Assembly (NCBI GenBank): GCA_919902765.1
Contig: CAKKRP010000023.1
Location: 1-64,000 of the forward strand
DNA: 64,000 nt
Direction of reading: 5' to 3'
DNA from: Gammaproteobacteria bacterium
GTDB lineage: Bacteria > Pseudomonadota > Gammaproteobacteria > S012-40
Positions 38,327 through 47,852 of the stretch are shown one piece after another (position 1 is the stretch's first letter; each line of letters starts with the position of its first letter). Under the pieces are notes generated by a model. That model worked only from the letters and a program-made list of their open reading frames with translations, was not told the DNA's origin and did no database searches. The position numbers were made by a program, and so were the translations under genes.

Positions 38327-39588
38327 TGGTGTATCGTCAATTATGCGCGGCCATCGTGCTGGTCGCGGTGGCGGGTTGTGGCATCCAACGTAAGGTCGAA
38401 CTCGAAGGCTTCGCGTTGTGGGACAAGCCCGTCGCGGAAGTCGAACACGCCAATATAGCGTTAGCATGGGTGCGTAAAATGGGGCGCGGCGGTGCCGAGC
38501 GCTATGCCAAATTGCGACCTGAATTGAGCGGCCAGCAACTCTTTTTGGCCGACCGCGATGGCTGGGTGACAAGCTACGACACGGCGAGCGGTAAGACGCG
38601 CTGGGTGCATCACTATGATGTGTCTTTTAGCAGCGGTCCGCATGTCGTCAACGAGATGGTGTTGTTAGGTACGCGGGCCGCCGAAGTCGTGGTGTTAGCG
38701 CGTGACGATGGACATTTATTATGGCGCAGCCGGGTGTCCAGCGAGGTCTTATCCGTGCCGCAAGCCAATCGTGACTGGGTGGTGGTGCAGACGGTCGATG
38801 GTCGCGTCTATTGTTTGCGCAGCCGCGATGGTCAGCGCGTATGGACCTACGATCGTAGCGTGCCGGTGCTGTCACTGCGTGGCACCTCCGGCCCCGTCGT
38901 TTTGGAAGACAAGGTAATTGTCGGTTTTGACAACGGCAAGCTCGTCGCGTTGGCGCTGGCCGATGGAAAATTATTGTGGGAGCAGGCCGTCGCCTCACCT
39001 CAAGGCCGCACTGAATTAGAGCGCATGGTCGATATCGACGGTGACCTGGCCAGCGATAGTCAATATGTGTACGCCGTCAGTTACCAGGGCAAGATCGCTG
39101 CGCTGACCTTGGATAACGGGCGTGTCGCATGGTCGCGCGATATGTCGGCGTTTATTGGGCCGGTGTTGGTCGAGTCGCGGCTCTATATCGTGGATGATAA
39201 AGGCGTGTTATGGGCACTGGATCGCGATAGCGGGGCCGCCGTTTGGCGTCAAGATATCCTTAAAGGACAGGCGAGCACTGCGCCGGTGTGGCAAGACGGC
39301 ACCGTGGCCGTGGGCACGCGCGCCGGGGCCATTTATTGGTTTAATGCCGCTGACGGCGCGGCGTTAGGGCAATTTGGCTATCGCGATCTGGTCAGCAAAA
39401 TAGAAGATGACGCCAATGTCACCACCTCGGTTGACCCATTCACCCCAGAAGACCTAACGCATGTCTTTGAAGAATATGATGTAGTGGCGTCTCCGGTGGC
39501 ACAGGGGCGGCGTTTATATGTGTCTTATCGTAACGGTGTGGTCGCTGCCGTGGGATGGCCCATCGACAAGAAGGTTGCGCGGCCTTAG
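38326..39588 (+). CDS. bamB: Outer-membrane assembly lipoprotein BamB
   Basis: 420 residues with a lipoprotein signal ending in VAGC and a PQQ-like eight-bladed beta-propeller (repeats such as GWVTSYDTASGKTRW, VYCLRSRDGQRVWTYDRS and KLVALALADGKLLWE). BamB is a subunit of the BAM complex that inserts barrels into the outer membrane. The neighbours yfgM and der are the usual ones. Confidence 0.95.
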   Translation: MVYRQLCAAIVLVAVAGCGIQRKVELEGFALWDKPVAEVEHANIALAWVRKMGRGGAERYAKLRPELSGQQLFLADRDGWVTSYDTASGKTRWVHHYDVSFSSGPHVVNEMVLLGTRAAEVVVLARDDGHLLWRSRVSSEVLSVPQANRDWVVVQTVDGRVYCLRSRDGQRVWTYDRSVPVLSLRGTSGPVVLEDKVIVGFDNGKLVALALADGKLLWEQAVASPQGRTELERMVDIDGDLASDSQYVYAVSYQGKIAALTLDNGRVAWSRDMSAFIGPVLVESRLYIVDDKGVLWALDRDSGAAVWRQDILKGQASTAPVWQDGTVAVGTRAGAIYWFNAADGAALGQFGYRDLVSKIEDDANVTTSVDPFTPEDLTHVFEEYDVVASPVAQGRRLYVSYRNGVVAAVGWPIDKKVARP

Positions 39589-39642
39589 CAGGCTTGTGCA
39601 AAACCTGTTAAAATGTGTTTTTTATGTGGCGTCTAGCATCTC

Positions 39643-41034
39643 ATGAACCCCGTATTGGCCCTAGTGGGCCGTCCCAATGTTGGTAAATCGACCCTTTTTA
39701 ACCGCCTGACCCAGACGCGCGATGCCTTGGTGGCGGATGAACCGGGGTTGACGCGCGATCGCAAATACGGGCGGGGCCGCATCGGGGAACGCCCATACAT
39801 CGTCATTGATACCGGTGGGTTGACCGGGGACACCAATGTCTTAGATGAACAGATACTCAAACAGGCCTTGTACGCGATAGACGAGGCCGATGCGGTGATA
39901 TTTTTGGTCGATGGCCGCGCGGGCCTGACCACCGCCGACGAGGTGCTCGCGCAGCGCTTACGTGCCCTTAACCGCCCCATACATCTTGTCATTAATAAAT
40001 GTGAACGCCTGCAAAAGAACATGATCGAGGCCGAATTTTACGCCTTGGGTTTTGCGCATGTGCATGCAGTGTCGGCGTCGCACGGCGAAGGTATTCCGGA
40101 TTTAATGGACGCAGTCTTGGCACCGTTCCCGCCCGCGACCGGCGACAGCGCGGCCGGGGCGGATGGTTGCCGGGTCGCCATTATCGGGCGTCCCAACGTC
40201 GGCAAATCGACCTTGGTGAATCGCCTATTGGGCGAAGAGCGCATGGTGACTTATGACATGCCAGGCACCACCCGCGACAGCGTTGAAGTCCCTTTTGTGT
40301 GGCAGAACCAACCCTATGTATTGATCGACACGGCCGGCGTGCGGCGTCGCGGGCGGGTCGATGAAAAGATCGAAAAATTTAGTGCTATCAAATCGTTGCA
40401 GTCGGTCGAGCAGGCCAATGTGGTGATCATGGTGATGGATGCGCGCGACGGCGTGACGGAGCAAGATGCGCATTTGTTGGGCTATGTGTTGGAAGCGGGT
40501 AAATCGTTTATTCTGGCCGTCAATAAATGGGATGGGTTGGATAATTATCAACGTGAACGCGTGCGCACCGAGGTCGATAGGCGTTTAGATTTCATAGACT
40601 ACGTGCCGGTATATTACATCTCGGCCTTGCACGGCAGCGGCGTGGGCCTATTGATGCATGATGTCGCCGAGGCCTATGCCAGCGCCATGCGCGAATTGTC
40701 TACGCCGGAACTCACGCGTATGCTGGAAGCGGCCCTGCAAGCCCATCAACCTCCCTTGGTGCAAGGGCGGCGCATCAAATTGCGCTACGCACACCAAGGC
40801 GGGCGCAATCCCCCGGTGATTATTGTGCATGGCAATCAAACGGAGCGGGTGCCGGAGGCCTATCGGCGTTATCTTTCCAATATGTACCGCGAGGCCTTGA
40901 AACTCGTCGCCACGCCGTTGCGAATCGAATTTCGTTCCAGCGACAACCCTTACGCCGGGCGTCGCAATGTCCTCACTCCCCGCCAGGTCGAAAAGCGGCG
41001 GCGCTTAATGAAGCATTTGAAAAAAGGGCGCTAA
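39643..41034 (+). CDS. der: Ribosome-assembly GTPase Der (EngA)
   Basis: 463 residues with two tandem GTPase domains, P-loops GRPNVGKSTLF (about 9) and GRPNVGKSTLVN (about 183), G3 motifs DTGG and DTAG, and NKxD-type sequences NKCE and NKWD. The first is NKCE rather than NKCD. A C-terminal KH-like domain follows. It is essential for 50S subunit assembly. Confidence 0.96.
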   Translation: MNPVLALVGRPNVGKSTLFNRLTQTRDALVADEPGLTRDRKYGRGRIGERPYIVIDTGGLTGDTNVLDEQILKQALYAIDEADAVIFLVDGRAGLTTADEVLAQRLRALNRPIHLVINKCERLQKNMIEAEFYALGFAHVHAVSASHGEGIPDLMDAVLAPFPPATGDSAAGADGCRVAIIGRPNVGKSTLVNRLLGEERMVTYDMPGTTRDSVEVPFVWQNQPYVLIDTAGVRRRGRVDEKIEKFSAIKSLQSVEQANVVIMVMDARDGVTEQDAHLLGYVLEAGKSFILAVNKWDGLDNYQRERVRTEVDRRLDFIDYVPVYYISALHGSGVGLLMHDVAEAYASAMRELSTPELTRMLEAALQAHQPPLVQGRRIKLRYAHQGGRNPPVIIVHGNQTERVPEAYRRYLSNMYREALKLVATPLRIEFRSSDNPYAGRRNVLTPRQVEKRRRLMKHLKKGR

Positions 41035-41267
41035 GCTGTTCCAGCGCGATTTTAGAATAAGTCTTATATGTGCCTGCTTCACTAAAAAGTAAGAAAATCG
41101 CCGGATAATACACCCGTACCTTTAAGGTATGGCGGGTAGATCGTATAATTTTTTTTACCGCAGACAGGCCCGGTTTTGGATAGTTTTTTGCATTATCCCA
41201 GATTTTCTATCGCTATGTTCGACTCCGTGGTTAGCGTGAGGCGACGCCCATGCTGAGGAATAATTAT

Positions 41268-42947
41268 ATGACTTCATTTCTAGCAGCAGACCAAAGATTA
41301 TCGGCAATGACTACGGCGCTCAACGCGGTAACAGACGCCGTGTTAATTGTGTCGCGTGGCGGCAGTGTGTTGTGGCTAAACCGCCAGGCCGAACATTTGA
41401 CCGGGTGGCACACGCAAGACGTGACGGGTTTGATGTTGCGCGATATTTTTCATGCCTTATATCCGCATACCGGCGAGCCTATTGCGCAAATATTAACGTA
41501 TGCCGCGCAACAGACGCGCGAGTGTTTGATTTTGTCGCGCGACGGCGCGCAATACATGGTGGAGTTGAGCGCGGCGAATTGGTTGGATGACGCGCAACAA
41601 CACATCGGTCATGTCGTAGTGTTTCGTGATATCACCGGTTCGCATATGGTGCATCGTCAAGTGGAATTCTTGACGCATCATGATCCACTTACCGGCTTGA
41701 TTAACCGCCACGCATTTGAACAACAGTTTACGCAATTATTGCGTGCGCCGCGCGGCTTGCGCGCCGCGCTGTTATACATTGATTTAGATCAGTTTAAATG
41801 GGTCAACGAAACGCTGGGTCACGCCGTCGGCGACGAAATGTTGGTGCAGGTCGCGCGCATGTTGGAACGGCGCGTGCGCGGCACCGATGTATTGGCCAAT
41901 TTCGGCGGCGATATATTTTCGATATTGGCGGTCCAGGTCAATCCATATCAAGCGGAACAGTTGGCGCGTTCGGTGTTGGAGTCGATGCGTAGCATTACGG
42001 TGGGTGAAAATGATCAGCGTTTCACCGTTACGGCAAGCATCGGGGTGGTGATGGCCGAGAGCGACGCCGCACTCGCGCCCGCAGAGTTTATGCGGCGCGC
42101 CGATGTTGCGTGTAGCATCGCCAAACGTGAAGGCGGAAATCATTTATATTTTTATGCCGGTGAAGATGACGACCGGCGCGCGATGGGCGATATGCCGGTC
42201 GTGGAGGCGTTAAAAACGGCGCTGACCGGCGATGCATTGATCGCGCAATTTCAGCCCATCTATGCCGTGCCCGGCGCTGATTTAATGGCCTATGAGGCCT
42301 TATTGCGTCTGCCGTCGTCTACGGGCGAATTGCAAGCGCCAGCGCAATTTTTATCCACTGCGACGCGCTACGGGTTAATGCCTGCGTTAGATAAATGGAT
42401 GATCAAACACGTCATCGCCCAGTTAGTCAAAACACCTGACGAGCAAGCGCGCGTACATCTCAATATCGCAGGGAAATCCTTAGATGAAGGGGGCTTGCTG
42501 ACATTTATTACCGAGCAACTGCGTATCGCGCAAGTCGATGCCCGGCGTCTTGCATTTGAAGTCTCGGAACAAGATATTGCGGGGCGGCGCGATGTAGTGC
42601 GGGAGTTTGCGCAGGGGGTGCGTCAATTGGGGTGCGCGTTTGTGCTCGACGATTTTGGCACCGGCTTCGGTTCTTTTGCGCATTTACGCTATTTGCCGAT
42701 TGATTATCTCAAATTGAGCGATAGTTTGGTCGCGACCGTGGCCACCGATCCGCTGGCGCAGGCCTTGGTGCAATCCGCCGTTCAGATCGCGCGCGCGATG
42801 GGGCGTCATACGATTGCAGGTTACGTGGAAAACGCGGGATTACTGCAACGCCTGGCTGAATTGGGTGTGGATTGGGTGCAGGGTTTCGCGCTCGGCAAGC
42901 CGGGGGCTTATCAAGCGCGGCGCGCCGAAAAATTGAAAACGGCGTAA
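41268..42947 (+). CDS. PAS-GGDEF-EAL protein with degenerate GGDIF motif
   Basis: 559 residues from ATG 41268 (GAGGAA seven bases upstream; ATG 41250 also possible). PAS domain (about 15-130), GGDEF domain with LTGLINRHAFEQQF and the signature changed to FGGDIFSIL, and an EAL domain with YEALLRL, VHLNIAG, FEVSEQD and VLDDFGTGFGSF. The loss of Glu in GGDIF predicts no diguanylate cyclase activity. The EAL part keeps Glu, Asn, Glu and the DD pair, but the usual KID reads KLS and the usual AEGVE reads AGYVE, so phosphodiesterase activity is uncertain too. No signal peptide or membrane helix is seen. Confidence 0.88.
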   Translation: MTSFLAADQRLSAMTTALNAVTDAVLIVSRGGSVLWLNRQAEHLTGWHTQDVTGLMLRDIFHALYPHTGEPIAQILTYAAQQTRECLILSRDGAQYMVELSAANWLDDAQQHIGHVVVFRDITGSHMVHRQVEFLTHHDPLTGLINRHAFEQQFTQLLRAPRGLRAALLYIDLDQFKWVNETLGHAVGDEMLVQVARMLERRVRGTDVLANFGGDIFSILAVQVNPYQAEQLARSVLESMRSITVGENDQRFTVTASIGVVMAESDAALAPAEFMRRADVACSIAKREGGNHLYFYAGEDDDRRAMGDMPVVEALKTALTGDALIAQFQPIYAVPGADLMAYEALLRLPSSTGELQAPAQFLSTATRYGLMPALDKWMIKHVIAQLVKTPDEQARVHLNIAGKSLDEGGLLTFITEQLRIAQVDARRLAFEVSEQDIAGRRDVVREFAQGVRQLGCAFVLDDFGTGFGSFAHLRYLPIDYLKLSDSLVATVATDPLAQALVQSAVQIARAMGRHTIAGYVENAGLLQRLAELGVDWVQGFALGKPGAYQARRAEKLKTA

Positions 42948-42954
42948 TTCGCGA

Positions 42955-44289
42955 TCAATCTTCCAAATCGTGCGCGTGGGTCACACACGCCAGATATTCG
43001 CGCGTTAAGGTCTTGCTTTCTTCCACGGCGGGTTGATCGAAGGGGTCTACGCCCATCAACTCCGCCACCACCACTGTTTCCATTTCCAGCAATACGATCA
43101 ATTCACCTATCGCATAGGCATCGTGGTCCAACAAGGTGAGCGTGCGATTGGGCCGGCCACGGCGCGTCAAGGTGGTGCGCGTGGCCTTGAGTTCGGAGAC
43201 GAATAACTCGCCGATAGTGTGACCGGCCAGCGCTTTGATCGCGGGGATGTCCTGAAAACGCATAGGGATACGCAATCCCAAATAGCGGAAACTGGGATTA
43301 GATAAAAACGTCACCAATTTATCGTCCGGGCCTTCCAGCAATAATTGCAGTTGCGAATGTTGGTCGGTGACGCCGTGCGCTTCGGTGGGGGTGAGCCCGC
43401 GATGACGGCCTTGGGCATCGATTTTGCCCAGGCTTTCCGCCCACAATTGACGAAACCAATTGACGATAAAACGCATATTGTCGGCGTACGGCATCACCAC
43501 GCTGATAGTGCGTCCGTGTTCGGCATGCAGATATTGCGCGGCACCGTTATAAAACGCCGGATTTTGCAAGATATCCGGGTCGGCACAGCGCCGCGCCATG
43601 GCGCGCGCGCCTTCCATTACACCGTCGATATCCACACCGGCGATATACGCAGGCAACAAGCCCACCACGGATAACACGGAATAACGCCCGCCTATAGGAG
43701 GATGCACGATGGTGGGGACGGCCAGACGTTGCGCCAACTCGTACAGCGCACCTTGTTTGTTTTCGGTGATAAATAAACTGTGTTGGCCGACCGCATCGTC
43801 GCCCAAGGCATGTTCCATACGCGGCAGCATAGTCAAAAATTGCGCAAGGGTTTCAGCGGTGTTACCGGATTTTGAAATGACTAGAAACAAGGTTTCTTTA
43901 ATGTCCAGGCGGTTTAATTCATCCAACGTAGACGGGTCTACATTATCGTAAAAACGTACCGCTACTGTTTTGGGATCGCGATCACCCAAAGTGCGCACTA
44001 ACATCTCGCCGCCCAGTGATGAACCGCCGATGCCGAACACCACCACGCGTTTAAACGTGCGGGCAATGCGTTGGCCTTGGCGTTTAATCTCGTTGAGATC
44101 GGTGATGGCGGGGAGATTTAAAAAACTGCATTGGGTGGCTTGCTGCCATGTTTTAATCTTGGCGCGCAGGCCTTCCAGGCGCGGCGATAGCGCCGCTACA
44201 TCCGCAGCGCTGACGGCGTTGCCGTCGGGATGGTGGATAAATAAATTGCGGTCATCAATGGCGAGGCGCGAGATGGCGTGCGCGGTCAT
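42955..44289 (-). CDS. pgi: Glucose-6-phosphate isomerase
   Basis: From ATG 44289 (minus strand, AGAGGA five bases upstream) the protein has 444 residues. It shows the SIS-fold signatures VVFGIGGSSLGGEML and VISKSGNTAETLAQF, and GRYSVLSVVGLLPAY. It converts glucose-6-phosphate and fructose-6-phosphate. This is the short bacterial type rather than the about 550-residue E. coli type. An upstream in-frame ATG at 44340 would add 17 unlikely residues. Confidence 0.92.
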   Translation of the reverse strand: MTAHAISRLAIDDRNLFIHHPDGNAVSAADVAALSPRLEGLRAKIKTWQQATQCSFLNLPAITDLNEIKRQGQRIARTFKRVVVFGIGGSSLGGEMLVRTLGDRDPKTVAVRFYDNVDPSTLDELNRLDIKETLFLVISKSGNTAETLAQFLTMLPRMEHALGDDAVGQHSLFITENKQGALYELAQRLAVPTIVHPPIGGRYSVLSVVGLLPAYIAGVDIDGVMEGARAMARRCADPDILQNPAFYNGAAQYLHAEHGRTISVVMPYADNMRFIVNWFRQLWAESLGKIDAQGRHRGLTPTEAHGVTDQHSQLQLLLEGPDDKLVTFLSNPSFRYLGLRIPMRFQDIPAIKALAGHTIGELFVSELKATRTTLTRRGRPNRTLTLLDHDAYAIGELIVLLEMETVVVAELMGVDPFDQPAVEESKTLTREYLACVTHAHDLED

Positions 44290-44421
44290 GGAATCCTCTG
44301 TAGCATTGTGAGGTGTTAGGGTGTCCGTGTCGATGCCCATTGTAGCGCTATGTGCGACAGATGCGAAGGGTGTACCAGAGACAACTATTAAAAAGCGTGG
44401 CCGCTAATAACACGTAAGGAG

Positions 44422-44508
44422 TGGTGCCGGGAGGGAGAATCGAACTCCCACGATGTTACCATCACCAGATTTTGAGTCTGGCGCGTCTACCAATTCCGCC
44501 ATCCCGGC
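44422..44508 (-). tRNA. tRNA-Leu (CAA anticodon)
   Basis: On the minus strand an 87-base tRNA with acceptor GCCGGGA/TCCCGGC, a D-arm GGCGGAATTGGTAGACGC, anticodon stem CCAGA/TCTGG around the loop CTCAAAA (anticodon CAA), a long variable arm as expected for Leu, T-loop GTTCGATTC and an encoded CCA end. It reads UUG codons. Confidence 0.95.
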
Positions 44509-44630
44509 AGCGGGAGGCGGTAGTATATAGCATTTTATAAAAACGGCAAGTGATCGCCGCCGTTAGCTGCCCAAAGCGTTTGCGCCAGCTTGCTAGACAT
44601 GTTTTTAAGTATATGATAATTATGTGAATA

Positions 44631-44645
44631 TTGTTATTGTAACAA
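44631..44645. promoter_or_regulatory. Inverted repeat upstream of the putative small RNA
   Basis: TTGTTA-TTG-TAACAA is a perfect 6+3+6 inverted repeat about 20 bases before TATTAT (44665-44670), a candidate -10. It could bind an activator or repressor of the small RNA at about 44680. It does not match the TGTAAG-N6-CTTACA consensus of GacA sites exactly. Confidence 0.4.
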
Positions 44646-44679
44646 GCCTGCCCGCAATGGCGCGTATTATGCTAATTTT

Positions 44680-44838
44680 TGTGTAGTCGACTTGTGGATC
44701 TGACAATCACAACAGGGAGACAGGGACGCCACACACGGAGGCCTTGGGATATGTTGGGGTTGTAGGGACGCAACGCGGGCAGGGGACGCCTGGGGAGTGT
44801 AATACTTAATGGCGGGGCTTGCCCCGCCTTTTCTTTTT
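44680..44838 (+). ncRNA. Putative CsrB/RsmZ-type small RNA that sequesters CsrA/RsmA
   Basis: There is no protein gene here, but eight GGA triplets lie within about 100 bases (44696, 44716, 44724, 44737, 44747, 44766, 44784, 44794). Several fall in hairpin loops: GTTG-TAGGGACG-CAAC (44759-44774) and CAGG-GGACG-CCTG (44780-44792). A strong intrinsic terminator follows directly (44811-44838). GGA in hairpin loops plus a terminator is the known plan of CsrB/RsmY/RsmZ RNAs that titrate CsrA. The 5' end is estimated; the sequence need not resemble known members. Confidence 0.65.
44811..44838 (+). terminator. Intrinsic terminator of the putative small RNA
   Basis: GGCGGGG (44811-44817), loop CTTG, CCCCGCC (44822-44828), then TTTTCTTTTT. 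A very stable stem with a long T-tract and no protein gene upstream on this strand. Confidence 0.93.
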
Positions 44839-45023
44839 GAACGATAGACAAGGTATTTGTAAAAAAGAATGAAATACGCGATGATTTCGTTAGGTGTTTT
44901 GGCGCTTCCGGCTTGCCGGACTGCCCGTCATTTAGGCGGTAAATCGTCTTAAGCCGACATCCGTATTATGCACAATTCCCGCAAGGCATTCGAGATAAAC
45001 TATGCCATTATTCTCCATCTGAG

Positions 45024-45029
45024 TATAAT
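45024..45029 (+). promoter_or_regulatory. Candidate -10 element upstream of pepN
   Basis: A perfect TATAAT about 170 bases before pepN. I see no convincing -35 at the right distance, so this remains a candidate. Confidence 0.35.
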
Positions 45030-45059
45030 CGGTTTTTGGATTTACTAAAGAGTCACCAC

Positions 45060-45170
45060 ATGGCCAAGCATTTTGTAACAGACACGCAAACGCTGGCGAT
45101 AGGCGCACAGAAGGATTTACGCACTTTTCCGGTGCGTGTGGAAGGCGATAAGATATTTGTAGAGATCTAA
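45060..45170 (+). CDS. Small ORF of 36 codons before pepN, possible Rieske-like tail
   Basis: ATG 45060 to TAA encodes a 36-residue peptide ending in DLRTFPVRVEGDKIFVEI. The ending resembles the C-terminal strand of Rieske-type ferredoxins such as NirD (TYPVRVEGG...), but no Cys-His cluster motif exists upstream. It may be a remnant or a true small protein co-transcribed with pepN. AAAGAG lies ten bases upstream. Confidence 0.35.
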   Translation: MAKHFVTDTQTLAIGAQKDLRTFPVRVEGDKIFVEI

Positions 45171-45197
45171 ACTTCAGCACGTCACGAGGAAACCGTC

Positions 45198-47849
45198 ATG
45201 ACCGCCCATCCATCCGTGCAAACCCATTATTTGGCCGACTATCGCGCACCCGATTATAAGGTACACAGTGTAACACTCGATTTTGATCTGGGCGAAGCGC
45301 ATACGCTGGTCACATCAGAGTTGGAAATCAGCGCAAATTTTCCCGTGACGGACGCGCGTCCGTTGATGTTGTTCGGCGCTGAGCTCGAACTGATCTCGGT
45401 GGCATTGGACGGCCGGGTGTTGAGCGCTGCGGATTATGTGTGTAATGATGTCAGCCTCGTCTTCGCCAAGGCGCCGCGTCAGTTTCGTTTACGCATCGTC
45501 ACAAAAATTTATCCGCAACAAAATACCACGTTGAACGGTTTATATCGTTCCAGCGGGAATTTTTGCACCCAGTGCGAGCCGGAAGGGTTTAGGCGCATCA
45601 CCTATTATCTCGATAGGCCGGATGTGATGAGCGTGTTTACCGTCACCTTGCATGCCGATAAAAAACACTATCCGCATTTGCTGTGCAATGGCAATCCGGT
45701 GGCGGCGGGCGGCGGGGCCGATGGAAAACATTGGGTGCGTTGGCATGATCCCTACCCTAAACCCAGTTATTTATTCGCCTTGGTAGCGGGCGATCTCGCG
45801 TGTATCGAAGATGAATTTGTCACCATGTCGGGCCGGCGTGCGGCCTTGCGCGTGTATGTGCAGCACCACAATGCCGATCAATGCGCTCACGCGATGCGTT
45901 CGCTGAAAAATTCCATGCGTTGGGATGAAGAAGTTTACGGCCGTGAATACGATCTCGATATCTATATGATCGTCGCGGTGGACGATTTTAATATGGGCGC
46001 GATGGAGAACAAGGGCCTCAATATTTTTAATTCGAAGTATGTGCTGGCGAAACAAGAAACCGCCACCGATGCCGATTTTCAACACATCGAAGGCGTGATC
46101 GGGCACGAATACTTTCACAACTGGTCCGGCAATCGCGTGACCTGCCGCGACTGGTTTCAGTTGAGTTTAAAAGAAGGCTTCACCGTTTATCGCGATCAAG
46201 AATTCAGCGCCGACATGGGCTCGCGCGGTGTCAAACGCATCGCCGATGTGAATGTGTTGCGTACCCACCAATTCCGCGAGGATGCAGGTCCGATGGCGCA
46301 TCCGGTGCGCCCGGAATCTTATGTCGAGATCAATAATTTTTACACCATGACGGTGTATAACAAGGGTGCCGAAGTGGTGCGCATGCTGGCTTACATACTC
46401 GGCCCCGCCGGATTTCGCGGTGGCACGGATTTATATTTCAGCCGCCATGACGGTCAGGCGGTGACCACGGACGATTTCGTGCGCGCGTTAGAAGACGCCA
46501 ATCAGATGGATTTGTCGCAATTCAAATTTTGGTATAAACAAGCGGGCACTCCGGTGTTGAACGTGTCACGCCGCTATGACGCACAGGCGCGTACCTATGC
46601 GCTGACGATAGAACAATCGTGCGCGCCCTCGTCCGGTCAAGCATCAAAACAGCCTTTTCATATCCCCATTGCAATGGCCTTATTGGATCGCGAGGGTCGA
46701 GAACTGCCGTTGCGCCTGCGCGGCGAGGCGGAGTCCGCAGGTACGTCGCGCGTGTTGCAGTTGCGCGAAGCGGTGCAGACCTTTGTATTTGACGAGGTGG
46801 AGCACCCACCGCTGCCGTCGTTGTTACGCGGGTTTTCCGCGCCGGTAAAATTGAATATCGATTTTGACGATGCTGAGCGCATGTTTTTGTTGGCCCATGA
46901 TAGCGATGAGTTTAATCGCTGGGAATCCGGGCAACGACTGGCGCTGAAATTAATCTTGGATGTGATGGAAAATGTAAAATCGGGTACGCCATTGACGATG
47001 AATAACGCCTATGTGTCGGCGATGCGTCGCGTGTTGAGTGATCGCGACTTGGATCGCGCGATGATGGCGCAGATTTTGACGTTGCCTGCCGAGGGTTATA
47101 TCGCCGAATTTACCGATAGCATAGATCCCGGCGCCATCCATCACGCCTGTCGTTTTGTCCGTACCGCGCTGGCCCGCGAGCTCGCGGATTTATGCGCGGC
47201 GTGGTATGAAGAGTTGACAGATGCCGGCCCCTATAAAATAGACGCCGACGCGGTGGGCCGTCGCGCGCTACGCAATGTGTGTCTGGGTTATATGATGGAA
47301 TTAGACGATCCGGCAATACGCACGCGCTGCGTGGCGCAGTATCGTGACGCCAATAATATGACAGACATGCTGAACGCCTTGTATTTTTTATGCAATACTG
47401 CGGGCGCGGAACGCGATCAAGTGTTGGCCGATTTCTATCAGCGTTGGCAAGGCGAGGCCTTGGTGGTGGACAAATGGTTGAGCCTGCAAGCGGGTTCGCG
47501 CCTGGAGGACACCGTGCAGCGCGTGCATACGCTGACCTCGCATCCCGCGTTTAACATCAAAAATCCCAATAAAGTACGCGCATTGGTAGGCGCGTTTAGC
47601 GGCAATACCGTGCGTTTTCACGACCAAAGCGGCGCGGGCTATGCGCTGGTGGCGGATTATGTGCTGCAATTAAATACGCTGAACCCGCAAATCGCCGCGC
47701 GCCTGGTGTCCGCATTCACCTTGTGGAGAAAATACGAACCTACGCGTAGCCGATTAATGGAGGCGCAATTGAAACGCATCGCCGCAGTCGAAGCGTTATC
47801 GAAAGATGTCTACGAAATTGTCAATAAAAGTTTAACGGCGGAATATTAA
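45198..47849 (+). CDS. pepN: Aminopeptidase N
   Basis: 883 residues, M1 zinc peptidase. The exopeptidase motif GAMEN lies near residue 266 and the zinc motif HEYFHNW near residue 301, with the third ligand Glu in LKEGFTVYRDQEF. A beta domain and the large C-terminal helical domain typical of E. coli PepN (870 residues) follow. It removes N-terminal residues from peptides in the cytoplasm. Confidence 0.96.
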   Translation: MTAHPSVQTHYLADYRAPDYKVHSVTLDFDLGEAHTLVTSELEISANFPVTDARPLMLFGAELELISVALDGRVLSAADYVCNDVSLVFAKAPRQFRLRIVTKIYPQQNTTLNGLYRSSGNFCTQCEPEGFRRITYYLDRPDVMSVFTVTLHADKKHYPHLLCNGNPVAAGGGADGKHWVRWHDPYPKPSYLFALVAGDLACIEDEFVTMSGRRAALRVYVQHHNADQCAHAMRSLKNSMRWDEEVYGREYDLDIYMIVAVDDFNMGAMENKGLNIFNSKYVLAKQETATDADFQHIEGVIGHEYFHNWSGNRVTCRDWFQLSLKEGFTVYRDQEFSADMGSRGVKRIADVNVLRTHQFREDAGPMAHPVRPESYVEINNFYTMTVYNKGAEVVRMLAYILGPAGFRGGTDLYFSRHDGQAVTTDDFVRALEDANQMDLSQFKFWYKQAGTPVLNVSRRYDAQARTYALTIEQSCAPSSGQASKQPFHIPIAMALLDREGRELPLRLRGEAESAGTSRVLQLREAVQTFVFDEVEHPPLPSLLRGFSAPVKLNIDFDDAERMFLLAHDSDEFNRWESGQRLALKLILDVMENVKSGTPLTMNNAYVSAMRRVLSDRDLDRAMMAQILTLPAEGYIAEFTDSIDPGAIHHACRFVRTALARELADLCAAWYEELTDAGPYKIDADAVGRRALRNVCLGYMMELDDPAIRTRCVAQYRDANNMTDMLNALYFLCNTAGAERDQVLADFYQRWQGEALVVDKWLSLQAGSRLEDTVQRVHTLTSHPAFNIKNPNKVRALVGAFSGNTVRFHDQSGAGYALVADYVLQLNTLNPQIAARLVSAFTLWRKYEPTRSRLMEAQLKRIAAVEALSKDVYEIVNKSLTAEY

Positions 47850-47852
47850 ATA

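Noticed and set aside
41112-41160. Hairpin with TACCTT/AAGGTA and a later T8 run after der as an intrinsic terminator.
   Set aside because: The T-run begins about ten bases after the stem, which is broken by a bulge; it is too weak to call.
44907-44920. Hairpin TCCGG-CTTG-CCGGA as a second terminator.
   Set aside because: Short stem and no T-tract on either strand.
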